16,469 bases of DNA from Bacteroidetes bacterium UBA7662 (lineage in GTDB: Bacteria; Bacteroidota; Bacteroidia; UBA7662). The DNA lies in NCBI GenBank assembly GCA_002483345.1, contig DLHS01000006.1, positions 1 through 16,469 on the forward strand, in the 5' to 3' direction. Below are positions 1-8,506 of this stretch, piece by piece. The position numbers were made by a program, and so were the translations under genes. The notes beneath the pieces were generated by a model. The model saw only the letters and a program-made list of their open reading frames with translations. It had not been told where the DNA came from and ran no database searches. The stretch's first letter is position 1. Every line of letters begins with the position of its first letter.

Positions 1-1480
1 GCTGCAAGGTGAACGGACCAGCTGCCTGCACAAAACGACGGTCAGCAGGAACGTTTGGTGTTGAACCAGGGCCGGGATTGGTTTCCGACCATTGGAACGG
101 AGGAGCAATCGGATTAGCGAATGATCCACCTATACCCCAGCCTACCGGATCAGAATTACCCGGGAACATGATAGTAGTAGGGATGTTAGTCGAACCTGTT
201 GAGCCAGGATAGCCATTACCACCGTAAACCATCTGGGTATTGTCTTTCCAGCGACCGATCATGTAGTTATAAGCATGTTCCGCGGTGGTAGGGTTACCAA
301 TAACAGTTCCATCATTATTGAAGTAGAGGAAGTTAGCCATGATAATCCGCTCTGTAACAGGATCCGGATCACAACCAAAAGGAACAACCTCATCGATTAC
401 ACCATCCCGGTCATTGTCAACGCCATCATTCAGGTCAGAGAAAGGACCTTCGAAAAAGTCTACGCCAACCGATGGTGGATTTGCACCATAACCATTGATA
501 CCTTCATCATCATCGTCACCATTATAACAGATGCCCAAACCGCGGGGAACGTCACAACCGACAAAGTCATCCTGAGCCTGTCCCAGATCCGGGTCTACCC
601 ACTGTGCCATATAGGCTTCCTGCAGCACGGTATTCGAGCGGTTGATGATTTTGTTGGTATAAAAGGTCATGTTGTTCAGCTCGTCATTCGACTGATAGGC
701 GAATGCCTGTGTCTGAATCTCCATACCAATGGGTACCGAACCCGAACCGGGAGTATTACCCTTGTCGTTGATCACCCACCAGATGCTCTGGTCACCGAAA
801 ACATCCGGATAGTCACCTTCAGAGGGATTGTAGGTACCAAAGGTTGGTCCAACATCTACGAAAGGAGCCATCTGGTCATCCTGACCAAGACTCACGTCGC
901 CTGAAACAGGCCAGTCACGGATGGCTGCCGGAATCACATACGCCGGATCAGCAGATGCGATACCCAGTATGTGTGCCTGAATTTCAGCACGGCTTAATTT
1001 CCATTGTCTGTCCCAGCGACGGCACTCATCTGCACTGATGGTCGCGTCAACCGTGCTCAATGGGCCAGGCCAGAAGCCTACACCCAATACGGTTGTCTGA
1101 CGGTAGGTTTGTGCCGCTACTTTTAAAGTTGCACCGGCATCTTTACCACCAACCCAGATAGAACCTGCAAAAAGCGAGTGCTTTTTTGGTTGTGCCGGGT
1201 CATCGTTTTTGGGGATTTCATAACGGGCATTGCCTGACGAACCCTGATCGTACCACATATCACCACCGTTCAGGATCAGTGTCCTGACGTTGTTGATGTC
1301 GAGGTTGGTTCGGGCGGTGGCCTGGGCACAATCCGCGGCTACACGACCCTGAATCATGGCAGGGTTCGAATTACGGGGTTGTGGTGCCAGATCTTCGCGG
1401 GCAATGGCCGATCCTCCCCACAGGAGTGACAGGACAGAAACACCGGTCAGGAGTTTACTTTTATATTTCATTTCTTTCAT
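1..1480 (-). CDS. Secreted protein of T9SS-type bacteria, C-terminus cut off by window edge
   Basis: This is a 493-residue open frame on the minus strand with no stop before the window edge, so it is partial at its 3' end. I chose the ATG at 1480. It lies 12 bp after the receptor stop and has an AGGAA-type ribosome site just upstream; a second ATG three codons in (1471) is possible. Residues 1-27 look like a signal peptide (KYKSKLLTGVSVLSLLWGG then SAIA). Aromatic and Gly-rich motifs follow: NGGDMWYD at 71-78, FAGSIWVGGKDAG at 104-116 and FWPGPL at 136-141. Acidic stretches at 321-326 (GDDDDE) and 349-364 (DLNDGVDNDRDGVIDE) resemble calcium-binding thrombospondin-3/EF-hand-like loops. The order of motifs, ending in RRFVQAAGPFTL, matches large secreted proteins I recall from gliding and T9SS Bacteroidota, which usually end in a sorting domain; that end is outside the window. 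Function is unknown. It is probably cotranscribed with the TonB receptor. Confidence 0.85.
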   Translation of the reverse strand, partial: MKEMKYKSKLLTGVSVLSLLWGGSAIAREDLAPQPRNSNPAMIQGRVAADCAQATARTNLDINNVRTLILNGGDMWYDQGSSGNARYEIPKNDDPAQPKKHSLFAGSIWVGGKDAGATLKVAAQTYRQTTVLGVGFWPGPLSTVDATISADECRRWDRQWKLSRAEIQAHILGIASADPAYVIPAAIRDWPVSGDVSLGQDDQMAPFVDVGPTFGTYNPSEGDYPDVFGDQSIWWVINDKGNTPGSGSVPIGMEIQTQAFAYQSNDELNNMTFYTNKIINRSNTVLQEAYMAQWVDPDLGQAQDDFVGCDVPRGLGICYNGDDDDEGINGYGANPPSVGVDFFEGPFSDLNDGVDNDRDGVIDEVVPFGCDPDPVTERIIMANFLYFNNDGTVIGNPTTAEHAYNYMIGRWKDNTQMVYGGNGYPGSTGSTNIPTTIMFPGNSDPVGWGIGGSFANPIAPPFQWSETNPGPGSTPNVPADRRFVQAAGPFTLQ

Positions 1481-1492
1481 GATTGTTTCCTG

Positions 1493-4400
1493 TTAGAAGT
1501 TGAGGCGGATACCCAAACGGATTCTGCGTGGCAGACTGTAGTTGTTCGGATCCATCATCGAGGCCCGGTAGAGGTCGATAAACGACTGCTGGTCGAGTGC
1601 GGCCTGCAATTGCTGAGCACCCAGATCGCTTGTCAGGAAGCCATCGTCATCAGGGTCACCGGTGAACTGATAAACACCAATCACGTTGCGGGCGTCAAAC
1701 AAATTCAGGATCTGAACATATACGTTGATGGTGCTTTCTTTTGGCTTGTCATTTTTGTCACGACCATAGGCAAAAGTGAAGTCCTTGTCAATCCGAAGGT
1801 TCATACGGAACTGCCATGGAAGGCGACTTCCGTTGATACCACCTTTGAGGGTAGTACGACCACCGAGACCGGCAGCTACATCACCATCAGGTGTTACGAA
1901 CGACTGACGGGAGAATGGTGTACCTGAAATAGCATTAGCGACAAAGTTGAAGCCTATGCCTTCGAGTATACGGAACTCCCCGATGCGTGGACCATTGTAT
2001 TCTTTGCCTTCACCCAAACGGAAATCGAGGGTACCTACCACGCGGTGGCGGGCATCGAAGTTCAAAGGAATAGGTGTCCGCAGGTTATCGATACCAGCCT
2101 GGATGATATTCTGTGCCTGTTGTGGTGCAGAACCGGTACCATCTGCGAATTGCAGGGTATAGCTGGCATTGATACGAACGTTACCGGTACGACGCAGGTC
2201 GTAGGCAAGTGTCAGTCCCTTTACAGTACCAAAGTCGATATTGCCGTAGGTCTGGTAATCAACCGGATAAGCAAACGGCACATTGATAATCTGAATCATA
2301 TTCCGCAGTTCCCGATAGAAACCTGAAATAGTCAATGCAGAACTGTTGGTCAGTTTCTGTTTGAAACCAATCTGATAGTCGATGGTACGCTCGGGCTTCA
2401 GATTAGGGTTGTTGATGGTTCCGCCAACCTGTTGCAGGAAATAATACTGACGGGGATCAAAACGGAGGAATCCGCTCGGACGTTGCGTAAGTACATCATA
2501 GTGAGCAAAGAACTGCGCCTCATCCGAAATAGGGAACGAGAATGCAATACGAGGCATGATGTTAATCTGCGGTGTATAATCTGTGAATGCGTCCTTGGTT
2601 ACAGCAGTCTGGTTAGGATCAACCAGGAAAGGCTGAACACGACCTGATGAAGAAGCGGCTGCAATACCAGATGCATTCCTGATTTCAGTACCCTGGGCGT
2701 TGTACCACTGGTTGCCATTGCGGTAACCGAGAATGGTTGGGTTGGCAAGACTTACATCGTTCACATAAACCACATAATCATTACCCATGGTGCTGGGGTG
2801 CTGTCCGCTGTTGCCGGTATTCAACGCTCCGTCTACTTCTCCTACCGTTTTGGAAGAATACAGCAGGAAAGGATCTTTCAGAACAGGCTGGTTGGCATCA
2901 AAACGGTCAACACGAACACCTACACGGAAAACGAGGTCATCAAAGTCAAACTTGTCTTCAACAAAACCTGCCATATAAATGGGAGAGAAAGGAGCAATAG
3001 GACGGTTTTGAGCATCTTCAAAGAATTCGTACTGACCCGGGGTAGACGAAAGTTTGTTACCCAGATAATCGTATCCATAATAGCCCACATAAGAGTTACC
3101 CTCGTTCAGCAACTCTGAAGCAGAGAAGAAACTGAGGTCCAGTTGGCTTGGGTCGAGATTATCTATGTTGATGAACTGGTCGGCACCGGCACCGAGGCTG
3201 GCACGCAGGTTACGGTCAAATACCGATTGGTTAGAGGCAATCAAACGATTGTAACGAACTGTATCGCTCAAAGGAATACCTGTAGCAGGATCTGTCTCCA
3301 CGATAGGATTTGACAAATCCAGATCAAGAATGTGACGGTTGGCCAGGGAACGGGCCAGACCCCACAAACCTATACCACCGGCAAAAGGATTGAGGGTATA
3401 CTGACGGTCGATACGCTGATCATATTCAAAACCGAACTTGAGAGAGTGGCCACCCACGTCAGCAGAACCCAGGGCTGTCAAACGATAGGCATCATTGTCT
3501 GAAAAGGTATAACCGGCATTCTGACGACCCGGAGAATTCCAGATGCCATAAACGGTACCGGGACGAAGTCCGTTGGTCAGACCACCAAACTGACGTACCT
3601 GGTTGAGGTTATCAAATTCTGTCAGGTTGAGGGTGTTGAAAAAGCTGGTACCATAGTTCGACAAACTCGGATCAATGGTGCCTGGTGTGAAAGTAAGATT
3701 CCGGTCTCCGAAACCAACCTGTTCTACCATGTTAGGATATTCTACCCCACCGATGGTAACGGTTCTTCCGCCTTCGAAAACATCAAATACTTCGTAGTCG
3801 AATTTACCCAGGTAGCCGTAGTTGAAGGCATTGTCGCCTAAGCCATCGCCACCATCCTGATAGGTTTTGGTTTTGGTGTAGTCGAACTGTACGGAGTAAT
3901 AGGCATTTTTAATGCTTCCACCCTGATTTTCTGCGCCGCGACCGAAATTCTGGCGGAAACGCACATAACCACGGTAAGTGTTGTTTTCAAAATTACCAAC
4001 GTTGTCGCGGTTAAAAAGGCTGTTGGCGCGGGCATATACATTACCGGCAGTACGGTCGTAGTTACCACCAATGGTTACACCAATCTGGTCGTTAGGCTGC
4101 CAGTCTACTTTACCCGCAATACTTACCCGGTTTTGACCGGCATTGGGACGTACTTTTTCAAGGGTCATATCACTGGCTCTGACGAACTCAGCATTTTGGT
4201 TCACACCGGTACCAAACAAACCCGGACGGTATGGATTGGCTTTGATGCCTTCATAAACGTCGTCATTCAACATCCAGACACCCACAGCAGAGGGGCGGGG
4301 GTCTTGTTGTGTCTCGAATTCACCTGAGATGAAGTAACCGAGGGTTGAACGTTCTTCTTTGGTACCCTTGTTGATTTTCATCAGGGGACCTGAGAAGTTC

Positions 4401-5164
4401 ATGGCAAAAAGGTGATAGCCGTAAGGCTCCAGCACAAAGGCAGAACTCAATACCTCAGCACCACCAAAAAACTGACCTGAAGGGCCTCTGGTGGTGATGT
4501 TAACGATACCACCTGTGGCATCACCGTATTGAGAAGGAATACCACCGGTAATTACCGTGGTCTGCTCAATCGCGGAGTTTGGCAGGTTGGTACCACCCCT
4601 TACCCGGATACCATCGATGAAATACTCTGTGCTCGATTCGCGTGATCCGCGAATGTTAAGACCGCTGCCCTCATCCTGCTGGAATACACCGGCAGTGGTG
4701 GCTGCAATAGAGTTAATGTCACGTGTTGGCAAGGCTGCGATTTCTTCGCGGGTAACGGTACCACCGGTAGACGTCTGGTCCTTGGAAATCAAAGGCTCTT
4801 TGTACGCATCGATCTTGATTTCCTTCAGGTTGATACCCGAAACCATCTTAATGTCGATGAAGGTCGATCTGTCGGAATTAACCAGTACGCCTGTTAATTC
4901 GGCGGGGTTAAAACCTACATACGACACTTTAATGTCGTAACGACCAGGAGGCAAGGCGCTGAACTTGTACTTACCATCCACATCTGTGGTGGTACCGCCT
5001 TTTTGCACACCATCCCTAAATAAGACTACGTTTGCGAAGGGTATTCCCTCTTTCTTCGCTTCGTCGAGGACCTTACCCTGGATACCACCGGTACCAGCTT
5101 GGCCATACGAGGCAATTGTCGCAAACAGTAGCAGGATGAAACTCAGGTAGAACTTTCTCTGCAT
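1493..5164 (-). CDS. TonB-dependent outer-membrane receptor with carboxypeptidase-regulatory-like domain
   Basis: The product is a 1223-residue outer-membrane beta-barrel transporter that would take up a ligand with energy from TonB/ExbBD. A signal peptide covers residues 1-22, ending YGQ. A CarboxypepD_reg-like beta-sandwich follows at about 28-110 (GIQGKVLDEAKKEGIPFANV, then DVDGKYKFSALPPGRYDIKV). The plug domain spans about 125-230, with LPTRDINSIAATTAGV, LNIRGSRESSTEYFIDGIRV and GGIPSQYGDATGGIVNITTRG. The rest is barrel, with many alternating aromatic strands, and the protein ends on Phe (RLGIRLNF), as outer-membrane barrels usually do. The length suits SusC/OmpA-type receptors, but no SusD gene follows. 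Instead the next gene, 12 bp downstream, encodes a secreted acidic protein. The substrate cannot be read from the sequence. No Shine-Dalgarno site is evident before the ATG, which is common in this phylum. Confidence 0.95.
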   Translation of the reverse strand: MQRKFYLSFILLLFATIASYGQAGTGGIQGKVLDEAKKEGIPFANVVLFRDGVQKGGTTTDVDGKYKFSALPPGRYDIKVSYVGFNPAELTGVLVNSDRSTFIDIKMVSGINLKEIKIDAYKEPLISKDQTSTGGTVTREEIAALPTRDINSIAATTAGVFQQDEGSGLNIRGSRESSTEYFIDGIRVRGGTNLPNSAIEQTTVITGGIPSQYGDATGGIVNITTRGPSGQFFGGAEVLSSAFVLEPYGYHLFAMNFSGPLMKINKGTKEERSTLGYFISGEFETQQDPRPSAVGVWMLNDDVYEGIKANPYRPGLFGTGVNQNAEFVRASDMTLEKVRPNAGQNRVSIAGKVDWQPNDQIGVTIGGNYDRTAGNVYARANSLFNRDNVGNFENNTYRGYVRFRQNFGRGAENQGGSIKNAYYSVQFDYTKTKTYQDGGDGLGDNAFNYGYLGKFDYEVFDVFEGGRTVTIGGVEYPNMVEQVGFGDRNLTFTPGTIDPSLSNYGTSFFNTLNLTEFDNLNQVRQFGGLTNGLRPGTVYGIWNSPGRQNAGYTFSDNDAYRLTALGSADVGGHSLKFGFEYDQRIDRQYTLNPFAGGIGLWGLARSLANRHILDLDLSNPIVETDPATGIPLSDTVRYNRLIASNQSVFDRNLRASLGAGADQFINIDNLDPSQLDLSFFSASELLNEGNSYVGYYGYDYLGNKLSSTPGQYEFFEDAQNRPIAPFSPIYMAGFVEDKFDFDDLVFRVGVRVDRFDANQPVLKDPFLLYSSKTVGEVDGALNTGNSGQHPSTMGNDYVVYVNDVSLANPTILGYRNGNQWYNAQGTEIRNASGIAAASSSGRVQPFLVDPNQTAVTKDAFTDYTPQINIMPRIAFSFPISDEAQFFAHYDVLTQRPSGFLRFDPRQYYFLQQVGGTINNPNLKPERTIDYQIGFKQKLTNSSALTISGFYRELRNMIQIINVPFAYPVDYQTYGNIDFGTVKGLTLAYDLRRTGNVRINASYTLQFADGTGSAPQQAQNIIQAGIDNLRTPIPLNFDARHRVVGTLDFRLGEGKEYNGPRIGEFRILEGIGFNFVANAISGTPFSRQSFVTPDGDVAAGLGGRTTLKGGINGSRLPWQFRMNLRIDKDFTFAYGRDKNDKPKESTINVYVQILNLFDARNVIGVYQFTGDPDDDGFLTSDLGAQQLQAALDQQSFIDLYRASMMDPNNYSLPRRIRLGIRLNF

Positions 5165-5196
5165 AGTTTGATTTCGCTTTAGGTGTATTTTGATTT

Positions 5197-5224
5197 CAAG
5201 TTATACTAAAAATGGATGCGTCAA
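5197..5224 (-). promoter_or_regulatory. Possible promoter of the TonB receptor gene
   Basis: Read on the minus strand, a TTG (5224-5222) is followed after 18 nt by TAACTTG (5203-5197). This is an imperfect match to the Bacteroidota -33 TTG / -7 TAnnTTTG pattern and would give a leader of about 25-30 nt before the ATG at 5164. The -7 element lacks one T, so the call is weak. Confidence 0.25.
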
Positions 5225-5402
5225 TCCTCCCCGTTTTGGATATGACGAGAGATTGACAATGTTAACATATTGCTAAGACTTCCTTTCAGATGAGTCATTT
5301 CACAAATTTTATGGAAACGGCATGCAACTTAAGCTCAAAAAAATTTACATGCAAGCACTTATTTACATTGAGATAATCTAAATCTCTGCCATCTTCAAAC
5401 TT

Positions 5403-6344
5403 ATGAAAAACCGTATCTGCGACTTATTTGGCATACAATACCCCATTATTCAGGCGGGTATGATCTGGTGCAGCGGCTGGGAGCTCGCCGCAGCTGTCAG
5501 TAAATCAGGGGGTTTAGGCATTATTGGTGCCGGCTCCATGTACCCTGAAATATTACGCCAGCATATTCAAAAACTGAAAGCAGCGACCGACAAACCCTTT
5601 GCGGTGAACCTTCCGCTATTGTATCCGGAAATTGAAAAACATTTGGAAATAGTTGAAAAAGAAGGTGTGCCCATCATCTTCACCTCTGCGGGTAACCCCG
5701 GGAAGTACACCGGACAACTGAAAGCTGCGGGCAAAACAGTGGTTCATGTAGTATCAAATGTCAGATTTGCCCTCAAGGCCCAGGAAGCCGGGGTAGATGC
5801 CGTTGTAGCTGAAGGATTTGAGGCGGGGGGGCACAACGGGCGGGAAGAGACCACCACACTTTGCCTGGTTCCCCTGATACGGGATGCTGTCAGTATTCCG
5901 CTCATCGCGGCAGGTGGAATAGCTGATGGCCGGGCCATGCTGGCAGCCTTTGCTCTGGGTGCAGAGGGAGTTCAGGTAGGAAGTCGTTTTGTGGCCTCGG
6001 TCGAATCATCGGCGCATGAAGCGTTCAAACAAACGGTGATTCATGCCGAAGAAGGCACAACCATTCTGGCGCTTAAACAACTTACCCCGGTGCGACTGAT
6101 CCGCAACCCCTTCTACGAACAGATACGCCAGGCCGAAGCCAGCGGAGCCGATGCAGCTACCCTGGCCGCCTTGTTAGGCAGAGGTCGTGCCAAAAAAGGC
6201 ATGTTCGAAGGGGATCTGACTGCCGGCGAACTCGAAATAGGTCAGGTGGCAGCATCCATACGCGACATCAAACCGGCCGGGCAGATTGTGGAAGAGATGT
6301 GGGCCGAATTCCTGGCTGCCAAAAGTCGCCTTGCGGCACTCTGA
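5403..6344 (+). CDS. FMN-dependent nitronate monooxygenase / FabK-like enoyl-ACP reductase
   Basis: The 313-residue product is a TIM-barrel flavoprotein of the 2-nitropropane dioxygenase family. Visible family marks are the N-terminal CDLFGIQYPIIQAGM (6-20), the Gly-rich SGGLGIIGAG (35-44), AVNLPLLYP (67-75), the EGFEAGGHNG segment (137-146) whose His144 sits where FabK and class II nitronate monooxygenases carry their key histidine, and the phosphate-binding region AAGGIADGR to ALGAEGVQVGSRF (about 169-196). These place it in the FMN-binding family. Choosing between nitronate oxidation and reduction of enoyl-ACP in fatty-acid synthesis cannot be settled from sequence alone, and homologues of this length are annotated both ways. 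It is a single-gene unit, divergent from the receptor gene. Its stop codon lies 2 bp from the stop of the convergent small gene. Confidence 0.9.
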   Translation: MKNRICDLFGIQYPIIQAGMIWCSGWELAAAVSKSGGLGIIGAGSMYPEILRQHIQKLKAATDKPFAVNLPLLYPEIEKHLEIVEKEGVPIIFTSAGNPGKYTGQLKAAGKTVVHVVSNVRFALKAQEAGVDAVVAEGFEAGGHNGREETTTLCLVPLIRDAVSIPLIAAGGIADGRAMLAAFALGAEGVQVGSRFVASVESSAHEAFKQTVIHAEEGTTILALKQLTPVRLIRNPFYEQIRQAEASGADAATLAALLGRGRAKKGMFEGDLTAGELEIGQVAASIRDIKPAGQIVEEMWAEFLAAKSRLAAL

Positions 6345-6346
6345 AC

Positions 6347-6649
6347 TCAGAGGATTTCCAACACCGTTCGGAAAGCTACAAAACGCTCGTGGTAACGGTC
6401 TGCATGATCTTTTTGTAAACCGGGGGCAAAATCACGGAAATAACGATCGAGGGTTGCCTGATCGTTGCAATGATACTGGAAGGCATAGGTCAGTCCCATT
6501 TCCGGTTCCGGATGTATCAGCCGGCAGATGCGGTTGGTGGTGAAACAACCTGTAGCCAGTACTTCGGGAATGTGTTTTTCACGCATCCATTGGAGCCATT
6601 CACCGGCAACGGCCGGATCGATGGTAACGGTGACATTGTATAATAGCAT
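6347..6649 (-). CDS. DUF4286-like small protein
   Basis: The product has 100 residues starting MLLYNVTVTIDPAVAGEW and including WMREKHIPEVLATGCF (about 21-36), TYAFQYHCND (54-63) and YFRDFAPGLQKDHADRY (about 70-86). This pattern matches the small ferredoxin-like-fold proteins classed as DUF4286 in Bacteroidota, whose function is unknown. I chose the ATG at 6649 over longer in-frame starts because the family begins there and everything upstream lies inside the preceding gene. The upstream stop ends at 6651 and one base separates the two genes, so translation is probably coupled. It is the last gene of the LruC/TPR set and abuts the convergent flavoprotein gene. The fold is related to antibiotic-biosynthesis-monooxygenase-like proteins, but no catalytic residues can be assigned. 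Confidence 0.8.
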   Translation of the reverse strand: MLLYNVTVTIDPAVAGEWLQWMREKHIPEVLATGCFTTNRICRLIHPEPEMGLTYAFQYHCNDQATLDRYFRDFAPGLQKDHADRYHERFVAFRTVLEIL

Positions 6650-6650
6650 A

Positions 6651-8468
6651 TCAATTGAGGGTATCGCCCCGCAAACTTCGGAAACGGCGGCGAGCTTCTG
6701 AAACATAATGAGAATCGGGATAATCGGTAAGCAACTGCTGGAAAAGCGCCATAGCGCCTGGTTTATCTGCCAGCCGCTCTTCTGTGAGTCTGGCCAGCGC
6801 AAACAAGGCATCATCGCCATACAAATCCTGACCATGCTCAGCCAATACGACCCTGTACCATTGCATGGCCTCCTGAAAGCTGCCCAGCTTTTCATGGATT
6901 TGCCCTTTGCGGAACAATACCTCATCTGTCAGCGCATGACCGGGGAACTGTTGCAATAAACTGTCGTAACCCGACAATGCTGTAATATACTGCCTGCAAA
7001 AGGCCTTCAGATCGGCACGTGCAAACATTTCCATCGGATAGGTGGTCGTGTCGAGGTCATAATTTTCGGTTATCAGCAACGATAAGGCAATGGCATCGTT
7101 CGAAATACGCTGGGTGGTTGATGCCTTCAGCACATCCAGCTGTGCCTGCGACCATTCAAACTCTCCTTTATAAAAGGATAAACGGGCATTGCGGAATTTT
7201 GCCTCCTGACCCAGTGGTTCATTCGCATAGTCTTTTTCTACCTGGGCATACATCAGCGACGCATCCCACAACTCACCCGCTATCAGATACAGGTCGCCCA
7301 GATCCAGCTTGACCCCGGCCAGTACCCGCTGATCTCCCCGCCGCAGATCAAGGGTGGCCTCCAGCAATTCCATGGCACTGTCTGTCTCCTGCAACTGAAA
7401 AGCCCAGACGGCGGCCAGCGATTGTTTTACCTGCGGCAGGTTAGGGAAAAGCGGGAACTCATTTATATAAGCCTTATACTGTGCAGCCAGTTGTTTCCAC
7501 CCGTCTACAGGGGCATTGGCAGTCTTTTCGAGGCGGGCCTGATCGGTGGTAAGCAGCTTATAACGGGCTTCCAGATAAAATACGTTGTCTTCTTTTTTAT
7601 CGATTACATAACGGTACATCTCCGCGGCCGCTTCAAACTTTTCGTTTTCGATGGCCGAAGCAGCCAGTTCCATGATGCGCAAACCATTCTCCCGGTTGCG
7701 GCGATCCAGGGCGCGGGCCTGCACAAAAGCATTGCTGAAATCGCGTTGCTGTACAAAAAACCAGATCATCAGCTCCGACAAGGCCATATCATCTGGACGA
7801 ACCCGCAGGGTTTCGAGCAGCAGGTTTTTCAGGGCTGCATAATCATCTTCTGCCAGGCGCGATTGCAGCATATTCTGTACGTAAGCCAGTTGCTGGGGTT
7901 GTACTGCCAGATAATCCAGATAAGCCTGCGACATCTCCCTTTTTTTACCCTGGCTGGCATAAAGATCTGCGAGGTCAAGCGGGAAATCGAAGGGAGATCC
8001 GAGTAATTTCCGGCCTTCCAGGTAGGTATTCACCGCCATCTCCAGCTCATTCCGGCTGCGAAATGCGTTGGCAAGCCCTATGATGGCTCCTCTCCCGGGT
8101 TCCAGCTCTCTGACCAGTTTGGTGTAGATGGCGTTGCTTTTTTTGAGATTACCCTGCAGCTTATAGGCATAGCCCTCATCTACCCGGTAAGCAACTACCT
8201 GAGGCTCCCTTTTGGCTTGGGCACGGGCAAGTTTTTCAAGCGCATCGTAAGATTTGAGCTGAACGAAACAATTGTACAGATACACATAGTAAGTATTCAA
8301 CAGAGGCTCCCGCTTGTGCAAACCCTCGAAAATTTCGACGGCTTTCACAAAGTCACCCTGCTGGTAATACTGAACTCCCAGCTGAAACTGCTGCTGACCC
8401 TGCGCATAACCACACAACCCGCTTAAGCTGAAAAAAGCCAAAAGGCTCAAACGCAAAATCCACTTCAT
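6651..8468 (-). CDS. Exported tetratricopeptide-repeat protein
   Basis: The 605-residue protein has a signal peptide at 1-22 (hydrophobic ILRLSLLAFFSLSGLCGYA, then Q) and is otherwise almost entirely helical repeat. TPR-like units are clear at 27-60 (FQLGVQYYQQGDFVKAVEIF), about 97-125, 161-190 (ALYASQGK-type pattern) and 384-440, and near the C-terminus at about 508-598. That end resembles the YbgF/BamD style of TPR: FPGHALTDEVLFRKGQIHEK, then YGDDALFALARL and YPDSHYVSEARRRF. It is most likely a periplasmic or outer-membrane-associated scaffold for protein interactions; no enzymatic domain is visible. It lies 38 bp after the LruC lipoprotein gene and 1 bp before the DUF4286-like gene, so the three probably share a transcript. 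The precise role is unknown. Confidence 0.9.
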   Translation of the reverse strand: MKWILRLSLLAFFSLSGLCGYAQGQQQFQLGVQYYQQGDFVKAVEIFEGLHKREPLLNTYYVYLYNCFVQLKSYDALEKLARAQAKREPQVVAYRVDEGYAYKLQGNLKKSNAIYTKLVRELEPGRGAIIGLANAFRSRNELEMAVNTYLEGRKLLGSPFDFPLDLADLYASQGKKREMSQAYLDYLAVQPQQLAYVQNMLQSRLAEDDYAALKNLLLETLRVRPDDMALSELMIWFFVQQRDFSNAFVQARALDRRNRENGLRIMELAASAIENEKFEAAAEMYRYVIDKKEDNVFYLEARYKLLTTDQARLEKTANAPVDGWKQLAAQYKAYINEFPLFPNLPQVKQSLAAVWAFQLQETDSAMELLEATLDLRRGDQRVLAGVKLDLGDLYLIAGELWDASLMYAQVEKDYANEPLGQEAKFRNARLSFYKGEFEWSQAQLDVLKASTTQRISNDAIALSLLITENYDLDTTTYPMEMFARADLKAFCRQYITALSGYDSLLQQFPGHALTDEVLFRKGQIHEKLGSFQEAMQWYRVVLAEHGQDLYGDDALFALARLTEERLADKPGAMALFQQLLTDYPDSHYVSEARRRFRSLRGDTLN

Positions 8469-8506
8469 AAACTCCTAACGATTTGCTGCAGGCATTCGTG
8501 CCTTCC

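Noticed and set aside
275..904. A 209-codon plus-strand frame near the left edge
   Set aside because: It is antisense to the partial secreted protein, whose minus-strand translation has clear family motifs and a signal peptide.
5396..5403. Minus-strand TAAGTTTG as the receptor promoter
   Set aside because: It fits the -7 pattern but overlaps the start codon of the divergent gene, lacks a TTG at the proper distance and would give a leader over 220 nt.
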